DNA of 64,000 bases, taken from Stygiobacter sp. (lineage in GTDB: Bacteria > Pseudomonadota > Alphaproteobacteria > Rhodospirillales > Magnetospirillaceae). Shown one piece after another: positions 1 through 6,774 of the stretch (the first letter of the stretch is position 1; the number at the start of each line of letters is the position of its first letter). The DNA lies in contig VBWB01000010.1 in the NCBI GenBank assembly GCA_006218045.1, positions 1 to 64,000 on the forward strand, written 5' to 3'. The notes beneath the pieces were generated by a model. That model was not told the DNA's origin and did not search any database. It saw only the letters and a program-made list of their open reading frames with translations. Both the position numbers and the translations under genes were made by a program.

Positions 1-60
1 CGCGGCTTATGCCGCGTGAGGCCAGCATCCCGGAGGGATGCGCCCGCCGCCTGAGGGGCA

Positions 61-102
61 AATATAAAGAAGGAGGGAGCCCGGCCCCCCAGACTCCCTC
101 CT
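61..102 (-). terminator. Intrinsic terminator of the bacteriohemerythrin gene
   Basis: Arms at 71-79 and 94-102 form a perfect 9-bp stem (AGGAGGGAG / CTCCCTCCT). On the minus strand the stem is followed by a T-rich stretch at 61-70. It lies just past the 3' end of the minus-strand hemerythrin gene. Confidence 0.6.
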
Positions 103-156
103 GTCCCCGCGCCCAATGGGGGTGTCGATACATGGGGCGGGAACATGGTGTCGGCG

Positions 157-558
157 TCACGCCGCCCGGCGATGGGCGGCGCCGCCGAATTCATCCCAAT
201 CGGTGCCGCGCAAATGCGATACCAGATGGCAGACCAGATTGAGCATCAGCACCCCGGCCACGTCCTGGCCCTGGTTGAACAGGGTGCGGATGCGCTCAAG
301 CACCGACAAGAAGCGTTCGTGTTCGGCCATGTGCTCGGCCAGATTGGGGGTGTTGAGCAGGCGCAGCAGCGATTCTTCCTCGCTGAATTGCTGCGGCAGC
401 CAGCGCTCCAGCACCGGCAGCAGGCCGGCGACCTCGCCGTCGCGATGGGCGCGGCTGGTGGCCATGTTCAGTCGGTTGATGGCGTCGATGACCAGGGCGT
501 GCCCCTCGTCCACGGCCTTGTAACCCAGGCTGTAATCGTCGTTCCATGTCACCAGCAT
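157..558 (-). CDS. Bacteriohemerythrin-like oxygen-binding protein with one altered iron ligand
   Basis: This 133-residue single-domain protein matches the bacteriohemerythrin family in length and motifs. It would bind O2 at a di-iron centre in the cytoplasm, for delivery or sensing. Visible ligands are H20 (VDEGH), E61, H76 and H80 (HMAEH), H115 and D120 (HLRGTD). The usual HFxxEE motif reads QFSEEE, so the histidine expected near residue 57 is glutamine. ATG at 558 is preferred over an upstream GTG because AAGG lies 8 nt before it. The gene stands alone and has its own terminator. Whether the altered site still binds O2 cannot be judged from sequence. Confidence 0.82.
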   Translation of the reverse strand: MLVTWNDDYSLGYKAVDEGHALVIDAINRLNMATSRAHRDGEVAGLLPVLERWLPQQFSEEESLLRLLNTPNLAEHMAEHERFLSVLERIRTLFNQGQDVAGVLMLNLVCHLVSHLRGTDWDEFGGAAHRRAA

Positions 559-707
559 GATCGTCACCTTGATGGTCCGGATTATCCATCCCCTTGATAC
601 GGCGGAGAATGGCCGAGATCGCCTGCGGTAACAATCAGGTGCTGACCCTAATGAACCTACATTTAATATTGAAGAATTCTTAAAGCTAGGGTGTTCTCCC
701 TATATCC

Positions 708-735
708 AAAAGAGTAGAGGGGCCGAAGCCCCTCT
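708..735 (-). terminator. Intrinsic terminator after homospermidine synthase
   Basis: Arms 716-723 and 728-735 (AGAGGGGC / GCCCCTCT) close a 4-nt loop. On the minus strand the stem is followed by ACTCTTTTGG. It lies 11 nt past the synthase stop codon and would end the odc-hss transcript. Confidence 0.7.
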
Positions 736-746
736 GTCTTTTCTGG

Positions 747-2156
747 TCAGGCCACGCGGAAGTTCTTGAACTGCCACGGGTCGTCGCGGTCCAGATCCTC
801 GGGGAACAGTTCCTCGCGCCGCTCCAGCGGCGTCCAGTCGGTGTAAACGCCGACCACCGGTCCCAGATAGGGCCGCGCGATCTCCAGACAGCGCTGGAAA
901 TCCATTTCGTCGGGCTCGACCAGACCAAGCCTGGGGTTTTCCAACGCCCACACCATGCCGGCCAGGATGGTGGCGGTGACTTGCAGGCTGGTGGCGTTGT
1001 TGTGCGGACACAATTCCCGCGCCTGCTGGATGGACAATTGCGAACCGTACCAATAGGCGCCCTTGGCATGACCCATGAGCAGAACGCCCAGTTCATCGGT
1101 GCCGCCGGTGATCTCTTTCATCATCAGCCGCTGTTTCGGCTGCTGCTGCCAGGTCTTACCGGCCAGTTCGTGCACCGACAACACCGCGGCGTCGCACGGG
1201 TGATAGGCGTAATGGACGGTGGGGCGATAGCGCAAGGCTTCGCCATCCTTCAAGGTGAAGTAATCGGCGATGGAAATGGATTCGTTATGGGTGACGAGAA
1301 AGCCTTGGAACGGACCTTCCTTCGGCGTCCAGGTGCGCACCTTGGTGCTGGCTCCGGGCCGCATCAGATAAATGGCGCAATCGCTGCCGAAATCATGGCG
1401 GCGGCCATCGTGGGGGAAGTGCCGTTCGTGGCTGCCCCAGCCCAGTTCCGCCGGTTGGCAGCCTTCGCCGACAAAGCCGTCGATGGACCAGGTGTTGACG
1501 AACTCGCCCACCTGCTTGGGCTGGCTGGCCGAGACCTGGGTATCGCGCTCGGCCACATGGATGGTCTTGATTCCCAGCGTTTCGGCCAGTTCCGCCCATT
1601 GGCTGCGGCTTTTCGGCACTTGGGTTTCAAGCCCGGTGTCGCGGGCGATGTCCAACAGCGCCTGCTTGGTGAAAAAGCTGACCAAGCCGGGATTGGCGCC
1701 GTTGGTGATGATGGCGGTGGGCTGCTTGCCCGCCGCTTTCAGCTTCAAGGCGTTTTCACGCAAGGCGTAATTGGTGCGCTCGGACGGTGTCAGGCTGGGG
1801 TCGGTATAGCCGCCGGCCCAGGGTTCGATGCAGGTGTCCAGATAAAAGGCGCCCACTTCCCAGGCCAGTTCGATCAGGGCGATGGATGACACGTCGACGG
1901 CGACGTTGAGCAGGAAATCACCCTGCTTCAGCAGCGGGATCAGGCGGTCGCGGTAATTGTCCGGGGTCAGCGGGTCGTTGATGAAGGTGACGCCGTATTT
2001 GTCGGCGATGTCATGACCCCGTTCCTCGGCGGTGATGATGGTCACTCGCGACGCATCCAGATTGAAGTGGCGCAACAGCAGCGGCAAAACGCCGGGTCCC
2101 AAGCTGCCAAATCCGATGATGACGACGCGGCCGTCGAAAGAAACAAGGTTACTCAT
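747..2156 (-). CDS. hss: Homospermidine synthase
   Basis: The 469-residue product matches bacterial homospermidine synthase, which uses NAD+ as a prosthetic group to condense two putrescines (or spermidine plus putrescine) into sym-homospermidine. This polyamine is common in alphaproteobacteria. An N-terminal Rossmann fold shows GFGSLG at residues 15-20, and the length is typical for the family. The ATG at 2156 has a strong GGGGAGG Shine-Dalgarno. The gene lies 60 nt downstream of ornithine decarboxylase on the same strand, so the two probably share a transcript, with the decarboxylase supplying putrescine. Confidence 0.93.
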   Translation of the reverse strand: MSNLVSFDGRVVIIGFGSLGPGVLPLLLRHFNLDASRVTIITAEERGHDIADKYGVTFINDPLTPDNYRDRLIPLLKQGDFLLNVAVDVSSIALIELAWEVGAFYLDTCIEPWAGGYTDPSLTPSERTNYALRENALKLKAAGKQPTAIITNGANPGLVSFFTKQALLDIARDTGLETQVPKSRSQWAELAETLGIKTIHVAERDTQVSASQPKQVGEFVNTWSIDGFVGEGCQPAELGWGSHERHFPHDGRRHDFGSDCAIYLMRPGASTKVRTWTPKEGPFQGFLVTHNESISIADYFTLKDGEALRYRPTVHYAYHPCDAAVLSVHELAGKTWQQQPKQRLMMKEITGGTDELGVLLMGHAKGAYWYGSQLSIQQARELCPHNNATSLQVTATILAGMVWALENPRLGLVEPDEMDFQRCLEIARPYLGPVVGVYTDWTPLERREELFPEDLDRDDPWQFKNFRVA

Positions 2157-2216
2157 ACCAGATACCTCCCCTGGTAAATTGAAACATCGCCGCCCGTTCC
2201 GTGGGCGGCGGCGGGG

Positions 2217-3494
2217 TCAGGCGGCCATGGCCAAGGGGCCAAAGCCTGGGGTGGACAGCAGGGGGGCGTCATCGACCTCGGCGCTCAGCACCAGGTCGAA
2301 GCCGTTGAAACCGGTGCGCAAACTGGCGCCATAGGCTCCCAACTGTCCGATCTCGATCCAATCACCCTCGCGGGAATCCGCCGGCAACACGAAAGGCCCG
2401 TTCATGCGGTCGGCGGAATCGCAGGTGGGACCGAAAAAGGCAAAGGGCTGGTCATCGGCGACGGACTCGCCGTTCAGCCGGATCAGTCGGCAGGGAAAGC
2501 GGAAGCCGGGGGCCCCCGCATCCGACAGGCTGCCGTAAATACCGTCATTGATGTAAAGCATGTCGCCGCGGCGGCCCTCGATCCGCACCACCAGCGATTG
2601 CCCCGGCGCCACCAGGGCGCGGCCCGGCTCGCACCACAATTGGGTGGAGGCGGGCAGGTCCAGGCGGGCGAAACCGGCGGCGATGGCGGCGAAGAAATCA
2701 GCCAAGGGCGGCGGCGTCAGGTCGGGATAGCTGACCGGAAAGCCGCCGCCGACATCGATGATGTCGACCGGGCGTCCATAGGCGGCCAGCACGTCGCCGG
2801 TCAGCGCCAGGGCGCGGGTCCAGGCGGCGGGGTCGCAGCACTGACTGCCCACATGGAAGCTGAGGCCGATCCGTTCGGCGCATGCAGCGGCCATGCGCAG
2901 CAGGGCCACGGCTTCGTCCCTGTCCGCGCCGAACTTGCCCGACAGGTCATAGTGGGCACTGCCCTTGGGCAGGGCCAATCGGACGACGATGCCCAGGCGA
3001 CCGGGACGGTGACGGGTTTCCTCGATCACCTTGCCCAGTTCGGCGGCGCTGTCGACGACGAAATCGCGCACGTCATGGCGTTCCCAGGCTTCGCGGATGG
3101 CGCTGCGGGCCTTGATCGGGTGCATGAAATGGATCTGGGCGCGCGGCAGGGTGTGGCGCACCAGCGCCACTTCACCGGCCGAGGCGCAGTCGAAATGACG
3201 CACGCCGCCCTCCCACAATGCCCGCAGCACCGCAGGATCAGGATTGCACTTGACCGCGTAAAGCGTGGTGCCGGGAAAGCCGCCGACAAAGGTGGCGGCG
3301 GCGGCGCGCAGGGTGGCCGGGCGCAGGCAGTGCAAGGGCGCGTCGGGGCGACGGGCGCGGACCACGTCCTCGACGAAGACGGCGCGGCGGGATTCAAACG
3401 TACGGCGCGACGGCGCGATGGTGGGAAGGCGCGACGGCGCCATGGTCGGAAGGCGCGACGGCGCCACGGTGAAACGGGAACGAATATGGCTCAT
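2217..3494 (-). CDS. odc: Ornithine decarboxylase (PLP fold type III)
   Basis: The 425-residue product belongs to the alanine-racemase-fold decarboxylases and should convert ornithine to putrescine. Seen are the PLP lysine K82 in YAVKCN, FHVGSQ, IDVGGGFP, EPGRA, and GPTCDSAD with the catalytic cysteine near residue 358. That last motif separates ornithine decarboxylases from diaminopimelate decarboxylases. Residues 10-32 are an unusual tandem repeat (APSRLPTM / APSRLPTI / APSRRTF) ahead of the conserved fold. GAGGAGG precedes the ATG. A promoter about 310 nt upstream and a structured leader with a short ORF suggest post-transcriptional control. Lysine/ornithine dual specificity is possible. 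Confidence 0.92.
   Translation of the reverse strand: MSHIRSRFTVAPSRLPTMAPSRLPTIAPSRRTFESRRAVFVEDVVRARRPDAPLHCLRPATLRAAAATFVGGFPGTTLYAVKCNPDPAVLRALWEGGVRHFDCASAGEVALVRHTLPRAQIHFMHPIKARSAIREAWERHDVRDFVVDSAAELGKVIEETRHRPGRLGIVVRLALPKGSAHYDLSGKFGADRDEAVALLRMAAACAERIGLSFHVGSQCCDPAAWTRALALTGDVLAAYGRPVDIIDVGGGFPVSYPDLTPPPLADFFAAIAAGFARLDLPASTQLWCEPGRALVAPGQSLVVRIEGRRGDMLYINDGIYGSLSDAGAPGFRFPCRLIRLNGESVADDQPFAFFGPTCDSADRMNGPFVLPADSREGDWIEIGQLGAYGASLRTGFNGFDLVLSAEVDDAPLLSTPGFGPLAMAA
3404..3475 (-). repeat. Three 24-bp tandem repeats inside the 5' end of odc
   Basis: Three near-identical 24-bp units (3404-3427, 3428-3451, 3452-3475) keep the reading frame. They encode an eight-residue repeat of type APSRLPTx at the N-terminus of ornithine decarboxylase. 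The unit length is a multiple of three, so slippage would add or remove whole repeats without a frameshift. Confidence 0.85.
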
Positions 3495-3684
3495 GACGCA
3501 ATCCTCCTCGCGACAAGGCGAGAAAACGGCGGAATCGCGACGGAATGGCGATCATTCCATCGTGGGCGCGGTCGATGTCACGGCAATGCAAGTTGAAGCG
3601 CACGAATGCGCCCCGGCACTGCCGTCACATACTGGATTTGCGTGAAAGGATATGAGGCCTTCCGCAGGTCGGAACAACCATGTC
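3495..3684 (-). promoter_or_regulatory. Structured leader of odc, candidate speF-type regulatory RNA
   Basis: Three hairpins can be drawn on the transcribed strand. The first has arms 3617-3625 and 3580-3588 (9 bp, one G-U) enclosing a 5-bp stem with a UUCG loop at 3598-3611. The second has arms 3554-3562 and 3538-3546 (9 bp). The third has arms 3518-3522 and 3507-3511 and overlaps the GAGGAGG Shine-Dalgarno at 3503-3509. A conserved leader RNA named speF is known upstream of alphaproteobacterial ornithine decarboxylases. I assign it by position and structure only and have not aligned it to the family model. Confidence 0.55.
3625..3681 (-). CDS. 18-codon upstream ORF in the odc leader (putative leader peptide)
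   Basis: ATG at 3681 follows a near-ideal Shine-Dalgarno (AAGGGAGGTG, 5-nt spacing). The frame encodes MVVPTCGRPHILSRKSSM and stops at 3625, directly at the base of the first leader hairpin. A ribosome pausing there would cover the stem, which is the usual geometry of peptide-controlled attenuation. Polyamine- or ornithine-responsive leader peptides are known for speF in gammaproteobacteria (SpeFL), but no sequence relation to them is claimed. The gene is too short for coding statistics, so the evidence is the ribosome binding site and the position. Confidence 0.5.
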   Translation of the reverse strand: MVVPTCGRPHILSRKSSM

Positions 3685-3805
3685 CACCTCCCTTAAGGGG
3701 TTGTCGGCCCACTGTATGACCGACTCTCCGCCAAAAAGGACGCGTCCGTCGTTGCTGACCCAAGCGGATGGGCCGTGTGCACGTGCGTTATGCGTCTAAG
3801 GACGG

Positions 3806-3834
3806 CTTATAGACCTATCAATCATGACAATCAA
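3806..3834 (-). promoter_or_regulatory. Sigma-70-like promoter for odc-hss
   Basis: On the minus strand TTGATT (3829-3834), a 17-nt spacer and TATAAG (3806-3811) form a good housekeeping promoter. Transcription would begin near 3798, giving an untranslated leader of about 300 nt before odc. It overlaps the last codons of the agmatinase gene. Confidence 0.5.
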
Positions 3835-4718
3835 GTGACAATTGACAAATAGTTCCAGACCACGGTCGCCGCCGCCAGGGCGGTGATTTCCGCCACGTCG
3901 TGGGCCGGCAAGACTTCGACCACATCCATGCCGCGCCAGTCCAACCCATCGAGACGCTTCAAGATACTCATGGCCTGCCAGCTGGCCAGCCCGCCCACTT
4001 CCGGTGTGCCGGTGCCGGGGGCGAAGGCGGGGTCAAGGGCGTCGATGTCGAAGGACAGATAGGCCGGGTGGCTGCCGATGACGGTACGGATGCGGTCGGC
4101 CACCGCCGCCGGATTGGACAGATGCACGTCCTCGGCGGAGATGATCGTGATGCCCTGGGCGATGCCCCACTCATAGATATCGCGCGAAACCGGCGAGCGG
4201 ATGCCGACCTGGACCATGCGGCCCGGATCGATCAGGCCCTCGGTGATGGCGTGATAGAATACCGAACCATGGGCGATGCTTTGGCCGAAATTGTCGGGCC
4301 AAGTATCCACATGGGCGTCGAAATGGACCAGGGCCAGCTTGCCGCCCATCCGCTTGGACAAGGCGCGCAGCAAGGGCAGGGCGATGGTGTGGTCGCCGCC
4401 CAGGGCGATCAGGTGCGAACAGGCCAGGGCCTGCTGCTCGATCAGCGCCATGGAGCCGGGGATATCGCCCAGGGCCAAGGCGAAATTGCCGAGATCGGCG
4501 ATGCCGGCCTGGGCCGGGTCGCGCCAGGTGGCCGGGTTGTCGCCATCCACCAGCATGCGGCTGGCGGTACGGATGGCGGCCGGCCCCTGGCGGGCGCCGC
4601 TGCGGTTGGTGACGCCCAGATCAAAGGGAATGCCGGCGATCTGGAAGCGCTGACCGGGATCGGTGTGGGGTGTGCCCAAAAAGGTGGGGGGCAAGGCAAA
4701 GGTGGGAATGGTGGCCAT
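3831..4718 (-). CDS. speB: Agmatinase-family ureohydrolase
   Basis: The protein (295 residues) belongs to the arginase/agmatinase superfamily, which hydrolyses a guanidino group at a binuclear manganese site. Metal-binding motifs are intact: GGDHT, HFDAHVD and SFDIDALDP. Agmatine to putrescine plus urea is the likely reaction given the adjacent polyamine genes. Guanidinobutyrase or another guanidino-acid hydrolase is the main alternative. ATG 4718 gives an N-terminus like that of SpeB. An in-frame ATG at 4745 and TTG at 4751 are also possible, and none has a clear ribosome binding site. Confidence 0.88.
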   Translation of the reverse strand: MATIPTFALPPTFLGTPHTDPGQRFQIAGIPFDLGVTNRSGARQGPAAIRTASRMLVDGDNPATWRDPAQAGIADLGNFALALGDIPGSMALIEQQALACSHLIALGGDHTIALPLLRALSKRMGGKLALVHFDAHVDTWPDNFGQSIAHGSVFYHAITEGLIDPGRMVQVGIRSPVSRDIYEWGIAQGITIISAEDVHLSNPAAVADRIRTVIGSHPAYLSFDIDALDPAFAPGTGTPEVGGLASWQAMSILKRLDGLDWRGMDVVEVLPAHDVAEITALAAATVVWNYLSIVT

Positions 4719-4804
4719 GATCCGTCCGGAAGTTGCAAGGGGCATTGCCAACGCCCCATTCTGTCCCCATAGTATGGAGGTTCACCGTCAAAGGACAATG
4801 AAGC

Positions 4805-5035
4805 TTGCGTATCGGCATGCTGGCCCTGCTGGTTCTGTTCACCGTGTTGATCACGGGTGGGACGGCGCGCGCCGATGACGGAGGACACGCCCATCGCCAC
4901 GCTCAGGTCCAGGCCGAGAAAGCCCATGACCATGGCGAGCATCAGCCGCCGGCCCCCGCCGCCGCCGATTATGACGGCTGCCATTGCATGTTCACCGGCT
5001 GCGTGCCGGTCCTCCCGGCACCTCCCTTACCCTGA
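4805..5035 (+). CDS. Small secreted His-rich protein of the metal efflux operon
   Basis: The 76-residue product has an N-terminal signal peptide (MRIGMLALLVLF, cleavage after TARA) and a mature part rich in histidine (GGHAHRHA, HDHGEHQ) with CHC and a further cysteine near the end. The TTG start at 4805 is supported by AAAGGAC about 8 nt upstream; an ATG follows at 4817. Its position ahead of the RND adaptor and its composition suggest a periplasmic metal-binding peptide. No family was recognised, so function is inferred from composition and context. Confidence 0.6.
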   Translation: MRIGMLALLVLFTVLITGGTARADDGGHAHRHAQVQAEKAHDHGEHQPPAPAAADYDGCHCMFTGCVPVLPAPPLP

Positions 5036-5202
5036 CGGTGAGGGAAGCCCCGTTCCGCCATCCCATGCCGCCGGCCTTGATCGCCTGGGCCGGGCTGGGC
5101 TCGGAACCGCCTTCGGAACCGCCCAGATCCTGATTGGTTGACCGCACCTTGCCGCCTGTTGGCCGCGAGGTGGTTGCGCACAACTGATTCACAGGATTCC
5201 CC

Positions 5203-6771
5203 ATGTCCAGATTTCCCCTGTTGGCGGGAATGGCGGCCGCGTTGCTGGCGGTCCATATTCCCTTTGCCCTGGCCCAAATATCGCCGCAAGTCGGCACCGG
5301 GGCCGAAACCGAGATGTTCCAGGCGGTGCTGCACGCTGCCCCCGACGGCACCACGGCGCTGTATCTGGCCGATAGCAATACCAATGCTCCCATCGGCGGG
5401 GCGGATATCCAGGCCCAGGCCGGTGAGTGGCAGGGGGCGGGGCAACCCACCCCCCAACCTGGCGTCTATCGCCTGGATTGGCAGCCGCTGGCCCCCACCG
5501 ACGTGACCTTGGTCATCGGTGCCCAAGGCCGCGACGATCTGCTGCTGATCGGCGGCTTCGGCCCGGCGCAGCCGGGCCTTGCCGCCGCGCCGCCTGCCTT
5601 GTCCCGGGCTTGGGCCTGGGCCTTGATCCCGGTTCTCGGCCTGTCGGCGGCGCTGCTGTGGCGCCGTCGGCGTCGGTTCGCTGTCCTGGCCGTGTTGGCC
5701 CTGCTGCTGCCCGATGATCCGGCCCTGGCCCATTCCGGCCATGACCATGGCGGCGGCGATCAACCGGCGCTGTCAGCGGTGGCCGGACAGATCGTCACTG
5801 TGGTCAAGGCATCGCAATTCCTGGTCGGCGTGTTGACAGAACCGGCAACGGCGCGCATGGCCGCCGATGCGGTGCGGGTGCCGGGGCGGGTGATCCCCGA
5901 TCCGGCGGCCTATGCCCGGGTCCAGCCCAGCCAGCCGGCCCGCGTGGTCGGCGATCCGGCCTTTCCGCTGCCGGTGCCGGGGCAGCGGGTCAAACGCGGC
6001 CAAGTGCTGGTGGTGCTGGAACCCACCTTGTCCAGTCTGGAACGCAGCGGCCAGCGCGGCGCCCTCTATCGGGTGGAAAGCGACATCGCCTTGCAGGAGC
6101 GGGAATTGGCCCGCCAGGAATCCTTAGGCGGCGTCGTCACCGTCAAGGCGCTGGAAACCACCCGCATCCGCCTTGACCAATTGCGGCGGGAACGTGTCCA
6201 GATCGCCGGCACCGCCTTGGGGCGCGAGTTGGTCACCGCGCCGGTGGACGGCATCATCGCCGACCTGCATGTGACCCCGGGCGAGGTGGTCGATCCGACC
6301 AAGGTGATGGTGGAAATCGTCGACACCGACCATGTGCGCATCGAGGCGGTGATCCACGACCCCAAGATCGCCGCCCGTATCGGTGCCGCCAGCGCCACCA
6401 CGCCCTTGTTGCCGGGCAGTGCCCACGGCCTGACCCTGCTGGGGGTGAGCCCGCGCATGGACCCGGTGGACCAGGGCATCCATGCCATCTTCGCCCCGCA
6501 ACCGGGTCATCCGCCGGGCTTGCGCATCGGCATGCCGGTGGATGTGCATCTGGAGGCAGGCACCACCTCTCTGGCGGTGGCGGTGCCGCGCCAAGCCGTC
6601 GTCGATCATGGCGGCATCAGCGTGGTGCTGGTCCGCGTCGCCCCGGAAAGCTTCGAGATTCGCCCGGTCCGCATTATCCGCGTCGTCGGAGCGTTGGCCG
6701 AACTGGAGGGTATCAGGCCCGGTGACAAGGTGGTGGTCCAGGGCATGGATCAGGTGCGGGGGGCGCGTTAG
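5203..6771 (+). CDS. RND efflux periplasmic adaptor (CusB/HlyD type) with N-terminal extension
   Basis: The 522-residue membrane-fusion protein has a Sec signal (residues 1-24), an extra extracytoplasmic domain to about residue 125, and a hydrophobic segment near 135-155 followed by RRRRR. A second hydrophobic stretch ends in ALAHSGHDHGG near 175-185. The rest is a canonical adaptor with barrel-sandwich and coiled-coil parts (TAPVDGIIADLHVTPGEVV). The middle looks like a second signal peptide, as if a small membrane protein were fused to an ordinary adaptor. It should link the downstream pump to an outer-membrane channel, but no TolC-like gene is present. Metal specificity is inferred from the His cluster and neighbours. 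Confidence 0.88.
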   Translation: MSRFPLLAGMAAALLAVHIPFALAQISPQVGTGAETEMFQAVLHAAPDGTTALYLADSNTNAPIGGADIQAQAGEWQGAGQPTPQPGVYRLDWQPLAPTDVTLVIGAQGRDDLLLIGGFGPAQPGLAAAPPALSRAWAWALIPVLGLSAALLWRRRRRFAVLAVLALLLPDDPALAHSGHDHGGGDQPALSAVAGQIVTVVKASQFLVGVLTEPATARMAADAVRVPGRVIPDPAAYARVQPSQPARVVGDPAFPLPVPGQRVKRGQVLVVLEPTLSSLERSGQRGALYRVESDIALQERELARQESLGGVVTVKALETTRIRLDQLRRERVQIAGTALGRELVTAPVDGIIADLHVTPGEVVDPTKVMVEIVDTDHVRIEAVIHDPKIAARIGAASATTPLLPGSAHGLTLLGVSPRMDPVDQGIHAIFAPQPGHPPGLRIGMPVDVHLEAGTTSLAVAVPRQAVVDHGGISVVLVRVAPESFEIRPVRIIRVVGALAELEGIRPGDKVVVQGMDQVRGAR

Positions 6772-6774
6772 GCC

